This document shows, piece by piece, positions 13,001 to 25,800 of a DNA stretch of 64,000 nucleotides. The translations under genes were made by a program, and so were the position numbers. Each line of letters begins with the position of its first letter. Position 1 is the stretch's first letter. The notes beneath the pieces are model-generated. The model ran no database searches, was not told the origin of the DNA, and saw only the letters and a program-made list of their open reading frames with translations. Where the stretch lies: assembly GCA_964023205.1 (NCBI GenBank), contig OZ026850.1, forward strand, positions 5,063,270 to 5,127,269, written 5' to 3'. Source of the DNA: Lutraria lutraria (taxonomy: Eukaryota > Mollusca > Bivalvia > Venerida > Mactridae).

Positions 13001-16000
13001 TCCATGTGGAGCTGTGAAAGCTACAACTAGAAACAGGGGCTGAAAATATATTAAGTGAAAATTATATTTTTTTTCTTAAGAATAATAAAACCCTGACGAC
13101 ATGTACATACAGTATCAATAATGAGGGTCAAAGTCAGAATCACAATATGTTTAAGAGATTAAATAACTTATTCGATGTTGTTTGTCATGAAGAAGCAAAT
13201 CACTGACCTTTGACCTCTAAAAAGCTAACCTCTGTGTGCTTACAAATTAATTCATTTTCCACAGTCATATATGGAGTAAAACATATTACACCTAGAATCA
13301 TTATAGTTCCTTAAAGCGTGGACAATTAAATACAAAACTAAACCCAACACAAACTCGTACACCGCTGAGAACACTTTGATGAAACTCTCAGAGAGTATCC
13401 CATTGTAAAGATTTTCAAAATCATTTGGAGGCTGAAACAACGTTTTAAGTTCGGTTTCAATTAGGTTCAAATGATTTATTGTTTGCAAAATAATAAATCA
13501 CATCAAAATTTTGTGTGGCAAATAGAGTTAAGGGTTGTCGCTTATATTTGATAATAATTACTTATTTTTTTTAAGTAAACTTCATTAATCCATATCAAAT
13601 TTTTTTCGACTGAAATGGTCGACTAAAAGATGTTTCCAATTAAGAGAAATTTCCTGTATTGAGGCAGACTTTCTGTGTTTTAATAAAAAATCCAGCATCA
13701 AGTTTAATAAAACTACTACTGACTGTTGTGTTCATATTAGAGGGGATTTCGGATGGAATTATTTGCTCTGTTTTTCATAAGATATTTTTCTGTTAGGAAG
13801 ATCCAAACCAAAGAAGATTTCATTTAAATCGACCTATAGTTGCTTGTTATACTGTCTAATAATAATCTGGGCGAAACAAGCAAATTCCCGATTTGACGTG
13901 GCCTAAAGTCCTCATTCCATGAATTGTTGCAATATTAATTACTAGCTAACAAAATCTCTGTCTTGGCAACATCATTGTGTTATTATTAAATGCATGTCTT
14001 GGCAACAGCATTATGTAATCATTAAATGTGTGTCTTGGCTACATTATAGTGTCATCATTAAATACATGTCTTGGCAACATTATTGTGTTATCATTAAATG
14101 AATGTCTTGGCAACAGCATTGTGTTATCATTAAATGCATGTCTTGGCAACAGCATTGTGTCATAATTAAATGCACGTCTTGGCAACAGCATTATGTAATT
14201 ATAAAATACATGTCTTAGCAACATTATTGCGTTATCATTAAATATATGTCTTGGCAACAGCATTGTGTTATCATTAAATGCACGTCATGGCAACAGCATT
14301 ATGTAATTATAAAATACATGTCTTAGCAACATTATTGCGTTATCATTAAATATATGTCTTGGCAACATTATTGTGTAATTATTAAATGTATGCCTTGGCA
14401 ACAGCATTATGTAATCATTAAATCTGTGTCTTGGCTACATTATAGTGTCATCATTAAATACATGTCTTGGCAACATTATTGTGTTATCATTAAATGAATG
14501 TCTTGGCAACAGCATTATGTAATCATTAAATGTGTGTCTTGGCTACATTATAGTGTTATCATTAAATGAATGTCTTGACAACATTATTGTGTTATTATTA
14601 AATGTATGTCTTGACAACATTATTGTGTTATTATTAAATGTATGTCTTGGCAACATTATTGTGTTATTATTAAATGTATGTCTTGGCAACATTATTGTGT
14701 CATCATTAAATACATGTCTTGGCTACATTATTGTGTTATCATTAAATGAATGTCTTGACAACATTATTGTGTTATTATTAAATGTATGTCTTGGCAACAT
14801 TATTGTGTTGTTATTAAATGTATGTCTTGGCAACATTATTGTGTTATTATTAAATGTATGTCTTGGCAACATTATTGTGCTATCATAAAAAACATGTCTT
14901 TGCAAAAAAAATTAATTCATTTCCCTCTTCGGCATATTTACACAGGTTTGATTCTAAAAAATCACCACACGAAAACTGCCAATTTACCAATATTGATTTA
15001 CAAATAAGATTCGAATTTGCAAGATTTCCTATATCAGCATCTTTTAATACCCGCGACACCGGTTACTGACACATTCCTGAGATTGTTCAACCAAGACTGT
15101 GATACGAATATGAAGCTTACCTTTTCGGAATCGTGGTTTTCAATGATATCAATTGCCTTTTCAGCGAACAAATTTGTTGAATATTTCCCTGTGTAGTACG
15201 TCATATTTGCTGGTTCTTCGCCGTCGTGTAGATCAAAACCTTTATACTGTCCAGATGTTGATGAGTAATCATAATGGTTTGTATGTCCGAAGTATATACC
15301 TGAATATATCATTGTCCAATAAATACGCTTAATGGTAGGATTATGTCATAGATTTTTCCTATTAATGTTTGATATCATGACCGAAACTTGTTGTCTTAAA
15401 GGGGCATGCCCAGGAACTGTTGTGTCATGCTTTTCGTACACCAAAAATGCGTTTGTCATTTGTAAAACCAATTATTACCGAAAAGTCAAAGAAGAATGGG
15501 CGCTCAAAAATGGCCCTATAACGCGCGCGTCGGTATTTGTATGTCGGTTTGTATAAAAGGCCATCAGTCTTTTATTGACGGCAACGGAATTTCCGATTCG
15601 TCTGAGAGTTTAACTGAGCATGTGCGCTGCCTTTCAAGTAAACATAACATGAGGAATACTAACCATCTCAGTTTGTTGACATTTTTTCCGCGATGTTTTC
15701 GGTTTTGACAGATACCGAAAGGGTCTAGTTGTGAAAATGACGAATAATCTCTGAGGCCGAAATCGGCAGGTTTGGTAAATCTTGAAATGTGTATTTTGAG
15801 TAAACTAGCGGGATATTTTGTTTATATTTTACAGGACTTTCATTGATTCATTTGGGCATTAAAATGATACCAATTCGATTGCTATTCGAGACGCTTCCAG
15901 GGCATGCCCCTTTAAACAAACAATGTATATATTTTTCCAACACGTTCTTTCTGATAATTCTCATAGTTCACATTCTGTAGTGGTTTTTGTTTTGCTTAAT

Positions 16001-18895
16001 GATGATTATCTTTCACGTATGTAACGATTATCTTTTTTGATAAAAAAGTAGGCCTTTGTCTTAAGAAAAGGCAACACTAACGTCATAGAATAAGGTTTGC
16101 TTCAAATCGTTCCAAGGCGGTACTCTCCACCAGTATATATACATGAATTATAATCTGAGGATTTGGTTGGGAGTTGGACTGATGGGGTTTTGGGAAGGTA
16201 ATTTAACGTAGAAATTACGGCATTATAAATATAATACATGGAATCATGATGTGCGATGTGACTCACAATTAAACCATTTAATGTCAATTGGTCAGAAGTA
16301 TATTCTTTGTTACATTCAATACCCGACAATAGAGTAAAACAGTTCAAATACAGAATAATACAAACAATATTTACATCGAACGAAATAAGATATAAATGGA
16401 AAATATCAGCCTCAAACAATTGTAGTTTATGTAATATAACTGAAACATATCACCATCTGTTTACTGACTGCCAAGCTACAGATGGATTATGCTTTTTATA
16501 CAAAATACCTTTCACGAATTTGGTATATCCAGAAATTTACGATAGTTAAAATACATAGTCGTTGGTTATAAAATATGATCACAAATATCATTTTATGAAC
16601 CTATTTTTATCACTTGACGGTTTCTGTATTGGTAAAACATATTTTGAAAAGGAAAAATGGACAAAACAATGTAATTTTGTTGTACATTTATGTCTGAGTA
16701 TAATTTTCTATCTAAATATTTTAAACAGAAGAAAATATCAGATCACTTCATAGGACAATAAAAGGTGTACTCTACACTTCGTTATAACTTACGATTGTAT
16801 TTTTCGTCCTAACAGTTTTGAGTGAAATGTATATATTTATACGCATGTGTTTAGAAAAAAGTTTCATATTATCATACTATTTCATATTATCATACTATTT
16901 CATATTATCATACAATTTTACAAACTGTATAATTTCGTGTTTGTAATTTATTTGTAAACTGGAAAAATTAAACGAAACCGTATGGTTTAACAAAAAAAGT
17001 GTTAGACAACATTTCTGTATTACGTTACTCGCTTTTATTTCAAGATGAGGAATTTATCGACAAATCTCAACAGAGCAGATTTAAGAGTGAAACATATGCT
17101 TATGTTATTATTAGATAATATTGGTGTAGTAACATTAACCATCAATACTGGAAGTTTTGCAATAAATACTAACCAAAAAAGCCATCAAATCCACGCCGTG
17201 TAGGCAAATAGTCCTTCGTATGACAACCTATGTGCCATTTTCCCACCAAGTTCGTGGAATACCCCGCTTCCTTTAGTTTATCAGCCAGAGTGGGACTATC
17301 TAGTGGCAATCCTACTGGCATACCTTGAAAGATGACTTTGTACAACCCGGTGTGAACCTGAAAGATAGATGTTCAAATCGTCAATTTTATATAACATTAT
17401 AAAGTACGGAATCGACATTCAGAAAATTGGGTTCGTGTATAATGGCGTATTCGATTTTGCTATTAGTTCGCCGTTATTCTGAAACATACACTTTTACATT
17501 GTAAAATTTGTACACAAGCTTCCTGTGTAACGCAGTAACAAGATTGGTTCACACACTGTATAATATTTTCGAATTCGCTTAAATAAACCAACCAAACGAT
17601 TGGATTAAGAAACCAATAATACTGTTAGAATGGAAAGTCATTCACCAATCAACATCTACAAATATAAACCAATCATTCGCAAGCAGTGAATAACCAATCA
17701 ATGTGAGTGTACTAGTCCAGCGGACTATACAAAGGGTAGCAGTAATAATTTATGGGGAGGTCACTTAGTAACGGAAACACATACTTAAAGGTTTCGTAGC
17801 AACAAATCGTTCAAGACTATCATGGCGACATGGAATCGATTATGATAGGAAACTTTATAGCTTTTTGGTTTCTGTGATAGAAAATATATACAGTGATTTC
17901 TTTTTCACTGACATTGTCAATACTTTAACTATTTTCCATATATATTTGTAAAGCATAACTCTCTAAAGTTAACACCTGACTTATAATGTGTAGAAAACTG
18001 TATAACTCTGTATAACACTTAATGTACACGTCTACATAAAATATTCCCATTAGACAGCTGTTACTAATATGCGCTAATTGAGTGATCGTCTGCAATCTGC
18101 ATGTACAAACACTCAATTGTTTTGTCTTTTGATATGCATAATGAACCGTTACTTAGTATTGAAATATGCATACGCATACAAATAATTAAAAATGTATGTT
18201 ATCATATTTCTGATTTTCTCAGTGATTTCTAGTCCCGAACGTACATTCATGTTGAACATTAAATGTTTTACCCTGGAGGTAGTTGATAAATGTGTTGATT
18301 GAATTATTTATCCATTACATAACGAATGCAGCAATCATTTTCACGACATTTTTATTATAAAAATACGTTGCTATCATCAAGTACAATGTTAAAAATACTA
18401 TAATTTAAATGAGCTTACATATTTATTTAACTAATTTATTTGGAGTACACCCATTAACTATCAACAACAATGTGGTATATTCCAAATTTATATGTCATTC
18501 TATACTCACTTGATGCCTTCCCGAGAATAGCTGTCCCCTTGTTGGTGTGCATATTGGTTGAACGTAATAATTATTCAGAATTACACCAGTTTTCGCGAGG
18601 TGGTCTATCACAGGCGTTTTAATACGTGTAGCTCCGTTATATCCAACGCTATTGTAACCCTGGTCGTCCGTAATTATCAGTAATATGTGCGGCTGTTTTC
18701 TCTTTTCTGTCGCCCTGTGGAGTTTATATGTTGTATTGTTTTCCCGCTCGTTCGTATAAGTTTCGAAGTTGTCATTGTCATGGAACGTGTGGTTCAGTGC
18801 TTTAGAGAGAGTTTTGCTAACCGGAAAGGCAAAGAGCGACATGTAGCTTGTAATAACAATAACCAATACGAGAAGAGCGCCGGATATCCAATAGT
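10009..18895 (-). CDS. Arylsulfatase B/I/J-like gene, copy A
   Basis: Sulfatase of the arylsulfatase B/I/J group; the family removes sulfate esters from glycans in lysosomes or at the cell surface. Eight minus-strand exons join in phase with GT-AG sites: 18,510-18,895; 17,174-17,357; 15,121-15,299; 12,922-13,039; 12,680-12,775; 11,881-12,130; 10,607-10,758; 10,009-10,241 (stop at 10,009-10,011). Together they encode about 531 residues, near the family's usual length. The first listed exon opens with a hydrophobic signal-anchor-like stretch, then carries the metal-binding D76-D77 and the formylglycine site C115-T-P-T-R119 (numbered from this exon). GKWHIG is in the second, APH in the fourth, DNG and RGHKGS in the sixth, so the catalytic site looks complete. 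No stop or frameshift was seen. The initiator exon is unresolved. Copy B lies about 32 kb away. Confidence 0.88.
13955..14905. repeat. 36-bp minisatellite in sulfatase A intron
   Basis: About 26 tandem copies of a 36-bp unit with the core ATGTCTTGGCAACATTATTG fill part of the intron between the 15,121-15,299 and 12,922-13,039 exons. Because 36 is divisible by three, the array creates long repetitive open frames on both strands with 12-residue periods. These are artefacts of the repeat and not genes. Unit B has a shorter array, about 12 copies, at the equivalent place. Confidence 0.9.
15400..15911. mobile_element. 512-bp piggyBac-like MITE (TTAA flanks)
   Basis: The element is flanked by TTAA on both sides (15,396-15,399 and 15,912-15,915). 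Its terminal inverted repeats begin AGGGGCATGCCC and match over about 20 bp with one or two mismatches. TTAA duplication with short inverted termini is the hallmark of piggyBac-type transposition, and the lack of a transposase makes it a non-autonomous MITE. A right-truncated copy sits in unit B at about 47,001-47,240, so it inserted before the duplication. Confidence 0.7.
16270..16780 (+). mobile_element. LINE ORF2 3-prime remnant
   Basis: A plus-strand stretch encodes the C-terminal end of a non-LTR reverse transcriptase: a [15 protein letters not shown] helix, an RYKWKI segment, then a Cys-x2-Cys ... His-x4-Cys knuckle in the order CSLC, HHLFTDC. Stops and a frame change separate it from a second conserved piece with a KTYFEKEKW motif. 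It lies in a sulfatase intron in antisense orientation. The same remnant is in unit B at 47,270-47,760, so it predates the duplication. No function is expected. Confidence 0.75.
16862..16916. repeat. 18-bp tandem repeat, three copies
   Basis: The unit TTTCATATTATCATACTA is repeated about three times. The equivalent place in unit B (47,857-47,900) has a shorter and partly decayed version. It is simple-sequence variation next to the LINE remnant. Confidence 0.6.
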
Positions 18896-19063
18896 CTGAA
18901 AGGCAAAACAGTTTTTAATTTTATTTCAATTCCCACACGACCGCTTCTGGTTGGCATGAGACAACATGTTGTTTTGTGAATTTTTCAATCTGTTTCACCA
19001 GGTGTTTCTCATATTGATTAGGCCTGCAACACTTTTTAAACTACATGTAGCTTTGTCACTTAC

Positions 19064-19108
19064 CTTGTCAAGGCGGTATCCCTCTGGGAACTTGGTTTTC
19101 TCCTCCAT
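19064..19108 (-). other. Candidate first exon of arylsulfatase A
   Basis: On the minus strand an ATG at 19,106-19,108 opens a 15-codon stretch ending at a strong donor (AAG then GTAAGT) 168 bp upstream of the next exon's acceptor at 18,896-18,897. Splicing at that donor puts the downstream sulfatase frame out of phase. Read up to its fourteenth codon (Asp), it would continue smoothly into the next exon's Tyr-Trp, which would require a non-GT donor. It may be a 5-prime UTR exon instead. The same arrangement is seen in copy B at 49,595-49,639. Confidence 0.35.
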
Positions 19109-21159
19109 TGTTTTGCACGTCTGTATGTGTTTAGTGGATTTAACGTTAGTTGATTTCGGAAAGTTTTAATTTTTGTTTATTTTCTATGAATTGTTTCCCT
19201 CCCACGTGACTGTGTATTCAAACATGATTTACGTCAACATAATTTTAAATATAATGTATATACATACCATTATACCGTTAAATTACTTAAGTAAGACCAC
19301 ATTTGAGACGAAGAAGAATTTAAAGACCTATAGATTTAAGTAATGCTGTAGATAATAAAAATATAGGTACATGGCAAAACAGACATATGTCCATATAACT
19401 TCCTTAGGATAGGTAAAGATCACCTAACAATTATGAAATAAATCGAAAATAAACTTGTAGATTGAAAAGCAGTCGTTTTATAGCGGTGCAAATTACTCAC
19501 TAATCACAATATTTAACACTCATTCTCAACTTGGACAATTGATGTCGCCAGTATAGAAAATGACGATTTTCAATGGAATGGAAAAACGGTTTTGTTTCTT
19601 GAGAACAATTAATATAAATACTAAAAAATGAGCTGACGTTTTTTGTGAATAAATATCTGTTTTGGTCTACATTAAGAAGGAATAGTTATGCAGGTGCGTC
19701 TAAAATGCTGCGTCGCCAGGTATATGCGTTTGTAGTACATATTATTATGTAAATCGATGCATTGATATACTAAGAGGATACTTATAGGGTATATAAACTA
19801 ACTCTATTATTGAAAAATAAAAAACCGTTATAATACAAAATCAAATACATCCTGTAAAATTGCTACGACCATCTTTATGCACTGTACCGAGTATAGTGCG
19901 TAGTTAGTAATGAGTGCCAGCAAGCTGAACTATTTGCTTTTTAAAAATCTATCAATTAATGAAAATGCACGCTTTTTGAATTCGTAAAATGTAATAAATG
20001 AATGTTGGTTTTAATTTATATCTACATATTATACGAAAACAAAGGATAGGTCATGAAATCCGAATTTACAACCGTAATTTTGATGCGATAATCAACATGT
20101 CAGTAGCAAAAACTGAATTGAAATGCATATACATGCATATAAAGATGGTATAAAAGCTTAACATGACGAGCTATATTCTCCACCAATGTATTGCAGAAAC
20201 TTTTCTTCATACGTGTAAGAAATATTCGATTTTGCTGTTTAGAATAAAAAAATGAAGTTAACATAAGCAACGGGACGTAAGCAACGGGACACACACTGTC
20301 AGGATAAGACTAAATCTTATACATTCTTGTCGCTATAATATACCTTTTGGCTCATAATTGCTTCAAAACGTCAACCATATGTTTATAATTGTCGTCTGCC
20401 ATCGATTTCAGAAAAACACATTCGCCTAAACTTCGTTTTTGAGGCGAGTACGGGTTGATACCGTCTAAAATGGTGAATAGCTTATAATTTATAAGCTGTC
20501 ACTGATTTTGCTTGTTGGCATATTAATATACTGTTTTCAAGCCACTGCCCTCTTTTATGAAGTCTCAAAGACGTTTTCTATGCTATATAATGATTTTCTA
20601 TTGGACTTACATTTTGATAATAACAGTAACGATTGTTAAGTATTTATAAATGTACATTTATTAATTTCTAAATATGTACGGACAGCATGTAGAATTCAAA
20701 CACACAAGTAAATTTGATGTAATAATGTCTGATTAGATGTGTAGCGCGCATTTTGCGCGCATTTACGAGGGAAGATCCAGAAATAACCGGACTGAGTTTG
20801 AACATAATGAGAAAAAAATAACGAAAATCACGCATTATGATTTTCAATCTTTAATACATGATACATGTATCTGAAAATTTCAGTCGAGTGACATTTGCAC
20901 ATTATTATTTGACAGACACCATGGTATGGACTAGCGGGGCAACGTCAACTTAAACATGACGTGGATAGACGTCGTGTTACTTGATGTGGGATTACGTTCG
21001 CAATCACTCTTCTGTTTGATCAACCTTTGCATGCAATAAAAATGATGCAATAAACCCCCAAAAGTCCTATTTCCACCACAGTTATCTGTGCTATGTGTGC
21101 CGGGGCGTAGTCTTGGTGAAATAATACATTTTCGAAGGTCATACCGGGGCTCTTCCTCA

Positions 21160-21606
21160 TGAGTGCAGAATTGACTTTTAAGTTACTTTCCAACAACTAT
21201 GATTGATTATTATTACAATAAGTCCATATTTTATTCTTCTTAAATTCATTTAATCTAAAGGTATTTTCCCTTCTACACATGTTTATTCAAGCACTCATTA
21301 AATATTATTGTTCAACTATCTAGTCATTGGTGTGTCCAAGGGCTACTTATTCACTTGATATACTTAAGATCACATTGTTTAACCATCAGTTTATGTGTTA
21401 CACTGTACATGTTTAATCATACCCCTGTGTCATTCAAAAAGAGTGTATCATGAAATTCTCATGATTTCTCTCCTTGTAAGGGTATATAAGGCTGAGTTTC
21501 CAGCACTCAGTGCTCAGTTCACTGACATTCACAAGGTAGATTGTACCCTTGTCCGAACTTTGCCACCTCTTTTGTAAATTTAAGGGATACTTTTATTATA
21601 TTTTGG
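21160..21606 (+). repeat. 5-prime LTR of small nested LTR element
   Basis: An approximately 445-bp direct repeat, nearly identical to 22,362-22,806. It contains a TATA-like GGGTATATAAGGC followed by a short CAGT-rich region, as in an LTR promoter. A short open frame inside it is repeated in the other LTR and is not a gene. The sequence just after the repeat (TGGTTCAGATTGCC) could be a primer-binding site. Confidence 0.7.
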
Positions 21607-22361
21607 TTCAGATTGCCTAATTAATATAAGGTAAATTGTTTTATAAAGAAAGTTTTGATCATGATACGTTAAAAGTAGTGACAAATGTAATAAAAATATA
21701 TCATATGTATACAAGTCAATAGAAAGCTTAGTTATATAAAAAACAAGGTTGAACTTATATCAAGGGGTAAATTTTTTATCAAAAATGAGTCTGGAAGTAG
21801 CATCCCATACACTTATCTGTTTTAATTTTCATGTCTGTTATTTTTCATAGATCATTGTGATATTGTTTTGTTTTCCTAGTCTTATAGCTTTACCAGGACA
21901 TCGTGATTGTAATAATTATCATGTAATTATACTTCAGGATATTGTCTTTTTGAAATTTTATACACTGTTAGTTGTTGTGCATTCCTAGAAAATATTACAA
22001 AATAATTGTTATATTGTTATATATATGTTGTTCTGTTTGTTTTCTTCGACGGGATTCATCCTGGAGAGTTTATGTTGTCCAGGCCAGGAGGTTTCGCTGA
22101 TTTCATGGATGCATGGATTCAATATTATCTTGATTGTAACCTGCATTATTTATCCAGTATTATCATTTTATGTTAAGAAAATATTGTCAAACAAATGTAC
22201 AATTTGATTATTATACATGTTTCATTATATCATATTTTGTCAAAATGATTTGAAAATTTATTTTGTTACAAAGACAATAATAGGCTACATGCAATTCTGC
22301 CAATTTTATTTACTGTATTTCATTTCGAAATTGTTAATTTCTCGATTTAGGAAAGGTGGAA
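21607..22361 (+). mobile_element. Internal region of TRIM-like LTR element
   Basis: About 755 bp lie between the two direct repeats. No gag, protease, reverse transcriptase or integrase motif is present. The purine-rich tract AGGAAAGGTGGAA lies just before the second repeat and resembles a polypurine tract. Two LTRs around a short non-coding interior describe a terminal-repeat retrotransposon in miniature, or a strongly deleted Gypsy-type element. It sits inside the mariner remnant, so it inserted later. Confidence 0.6.
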
Positions 22362-22806
22362 TGTGGCAGAATTGACTTTTAAGTTACTTTCCAACAACTA
22401 TGATTGATTATTATTACAATAAGTCCATATTTTATTCTTCTTAAATTCATTTAATCTAAAGGTATTATTCCTTCTACACATGTTTATTCAAGCACTCGTT
22501 AAATAATATTGTTCAACTATCTAGTCATTTGGGTGTCCAAGGGCTATTTATTCACTTGATATACTTAAGATCACATTGTTTAACCATCAGTTTATGTGTT
22601 ACACTGTACATGTTTAATCATACCCCTGTGTCATTCAAAAAGAGTGTATCATGAAATTCTCACGATTTCTCTCCCTGTAAGGGTATATAAGGCTGAGTTT
22701 CCAGCACTCAGTGCTCAGTTCACTGACATTCACAAGGTAGATTGTACCCTTGTCCGAACTTTGCCACCTCTTTTGTAAATTTAAGGGATACTTTATTATA
22801 TTTTGG
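22362..22806 (+). repeat. 3-prime LTR of small nested LTR element
   Basis: Second copy of the direct repeat, beginning TGTGGCAGAATTGAC. It differs from the first copy by a handful of substitutions and small indels. Immediately before it is the candidate polypurine tract. No clear short target duplication could be identified around the pair. Confidence 0.7.
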
Positions 22807-25800
22807 CCAGGATACTAAATTCATAGACTAAATAATTATATTTCTTTCCTTCTAAATTCATGGTCTTTATATATGTAAAACTAAGTTAGGTTAGGTTAGG
22901 ATTGTTGAATATTTTATTCATCTTATCTATTGTTCATCTTGTTTATTATAATCCATAAAACTTGTTTCAGTTATGAATATTATGACAACTTATAAATAAA
23001 TAGAAAGTAAAAGTATCTGTAAACCCAAAACTGTGTCCTTATATATCTAGTTATTAGTTAATTCAATAAGTAACAGTAGAACCTGGGATTTTGATCCAGT
23101 GTTTCAACAATTATCACCAAACGTATATAAAATTGAACACAAGTCTTCAAACCTTGGTCAGTGATCAAGCGGTACAATACATACAATACATGTTGAACGG
23201 ATCAGAAAAACAAACCAAGACTGTTACACTAACGGTAACAGTAATGACTTCGATATTTCATAATATGATGTCATAGACGTTGTGTTAGGTACAGGCTTAT
23301 TTGCGCCGATATTTCTTATGTGGAAATAAAAATTATTTACATCAACTTTACAAATTTATTCTTGAAGTCACACCTGCCCCGCTTATGCGCTATATAGGTT
23401 GCTATAGCGACGATTAAACATATATTTTCTCTTTCCAGAAATATTTCAGTTTCGTTGTAGGTTTGATTAGGAAGGATGTGTAATTACACAAAAATTCATG
23501 GAAATAATATAACGTATAAAAACTAAAGAGGTAGTCCGGTTATTTCTGGATCACCCCTCGTATATTCGATGTAGGTCAGTATTAGCATCTTTGTAAACTT
23601 TTAAGTATAATTGTTCATTATTAATACAAACTGCACTTTAAGTATAAAAAAGATGTATAGAAGTATTTTGCAGTATCGAGCAAAACGGATAACACATTTA
23701 AGTGGAACGGAGAAATGCAGTTGTCCCGTTGATTATTCAAGAGTTGTCCCATAGATTACGTACAACATATCTATGAATTTTCAGCCATGTTGATTAGTTA
23801 TCGAATTGGTGCATATACTATTATATTCGCAACCATGCATATTCGTATTTGCATTATGGCGAAGTCCATTTCGCAAAGAAATATAATATACGGGACAACA
23901 GTGTATAATATACGTGACAACATTTCATTCGTGTGATAAGTTCCATCAGTTTGTCTGACGAGTAATATATTTGCTTTTGCCATCGTATGCATATACTTGT
24001 TTTCGATTAAATTGTTCAAATACACTTATGCTCTATAAAGTGGTCATCAAACTATCATGGGTACTGTTTAAAAATGCGGTCAAAAATACAGCAACAAGAC
24101 CAATTAAGAATCCGAATTTTTTTCACCCCAATTGTCCAAGTTGTGTGAGAATGGCCCAAAACGTTGAAATTCGCAGAATCAAAACATACATATAAATAAA
24201 GCATATCGACAAATAAAAGATTCTCTAAAGATTGCTTCTTACGTTTCATTTTTTTGGTGACGGTAATTCTCAATATTCCGGAGAGCACATAACTATTTAT
24301 AACAAGTTAAATATTTCTATGTATTCCAATAAATTATAATTTAACAACCGTTAGTTTTTAAACACAAATCATTAATGACTAACAATATTTATTACATTAC
24401 TACGTTCACCTTTAAGTGTTTTGTAAACACTATATACTTGTACTTGAATCCAATCAGCCAATCAGACAAAATGTAAATCCAATATAATAGATACATAATT
24501 GCGTAGTGTTACATAGTGTACAAAACGCCTTGAGAAGTTCTGTGCTGTTGAAAAAATACAATAGTATTCATATAACTAAAACACGTTAGGTTATAGTCTA
24601 AAAAGACAGGTATTTATATCATAGTTTGCAACGTATGCAGCTCAAATTATTTCTAAAAGGTAACTTTATAACTTAAGATTTATATATTAAGTTTTCCGTA
24701 TTGAATTTCTTTTGAGTCAAATTTCGATGAAATACGTTTGTTGGTTGATTACCAATATAAGTGACTATCTAGGTGACTGGTAAGAAAGTTATGTTAAGTA
24801 CAGTTAATTTCTTTTTCAAATGTTTATATTTCGGTATGAGGAATCTAACAATGATTTATTTTTGCAAGGAGGGAACTGTTTTGTTCTACAGTACACTTGT
24901 TCCATAGAACCAGCGTATGTTATAGTATACCCATTGGTGTCGATGCCCTGATTATGTTGCTATTTGTTTTAAAATTATCTTATTAAAATAAATAAGTTAG
25001 TGTTGATTTACTGGCTATCCTCCCGCCGTCCTGTGACAGTCGTGGGGAAGATAGGAGGTTCGTATGTGTTGCTTCATGACTCCTTTTCTAATCCATAAAA
25101 GATATGCTAAAACATTGTTGTAAAATTTATTAAAAAGAGACATGTTTGCAAGATAAAAACACAAAAATGAACAGCTCCTTTGTAGCTAGTAAAATTGTTT
25201 TTAATCCTTGAAATAACCCCACGAACTGCAGCATATTTGATTGATCAGATTGTGATAAATGACACGAGGCTTGCAAGGCCGATGACATTGCTGCTATTAT
25301 AAATAAACCCTTTTGTCTGTATATCGGGTATTAAAATTACGCTGGGACTTGCACTAAAATGACGGATGTTGCTTCCTTAAATCTTCAACAGTGATGGTGT
25401 CTTTACGAAAGTGGCCAATAATTAAAGAGTGTTGCTCCTGATTATAGCACAAAACCTATGGCTCATGTACACCGTCAGATTTGTTTATTATATTTGCTAC
25501 TTTAACTAAAGCGTGTTCGTTAATTTGTGATATAACCATGGATGCTCTATCGCAGATATAAAGATTCCCTTCACCATCCACACATATATCATCAGTCGCT
25601 TCAATGTCAATGTCTTTGTACTTTCCGGCAATTTTGCCATTTGTGTCTATTACAACAAATGCTTTTTTATCGTTAGTGATGTATATTTGATCACCGCTAT
25701 TACTCATCCGAATATTCTGGTACGCTGTACCGTCTGTCGGATCGGATTACAACTTTCTTTTATCCCCACCAGAAGTATCGTAACTGTAGAATGAATCGCC

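Larger units (their letters stand above)
20766..23560 (-). mobile_element. Mariner-like transposon remnant with nested LTR element
   Basis: Terminal inverted repeats at 20,766-20,793 and 23,533-23,560 match at 26 of 28 positions, begin CGAGGG, and are flanked by TA on each side, as expected for Tc1/mariner. Near 21,045-21,160 the minus strand encodes a mariner-transposase-like FHQDYAPAH motif around a catalytic aspartate, after which the frame decays. Removing the nested LTR pair (about 1.65 kb) leaves about 1.15 kb, a normal mariner size. The rest of the transposase is not recognisable. Unit B lacks the whole segment. Confidence 0.75.

Noticed and set aside
14532..14905. Long repetitive open frames with 12-residue periods on both strands
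   Set aside because: They arise because the 36-bp minisatellite unit is a multiple of three; they lie in a sulfatase intron and show no protein-level constraint.
21395..21577. Sixty-codon open frame repeated at 22,596-22,778
   Set aside because: Both copies are the same stretch of the small LTR, covering its TATA-like promoter; not a gene.
22885..22900. GTTAGGTTAGGTTAGG, reminiscent of telomeric repeats
   Set aside because: Only three short units, not the TTAGGG motif, and located inside a mariner remnant.
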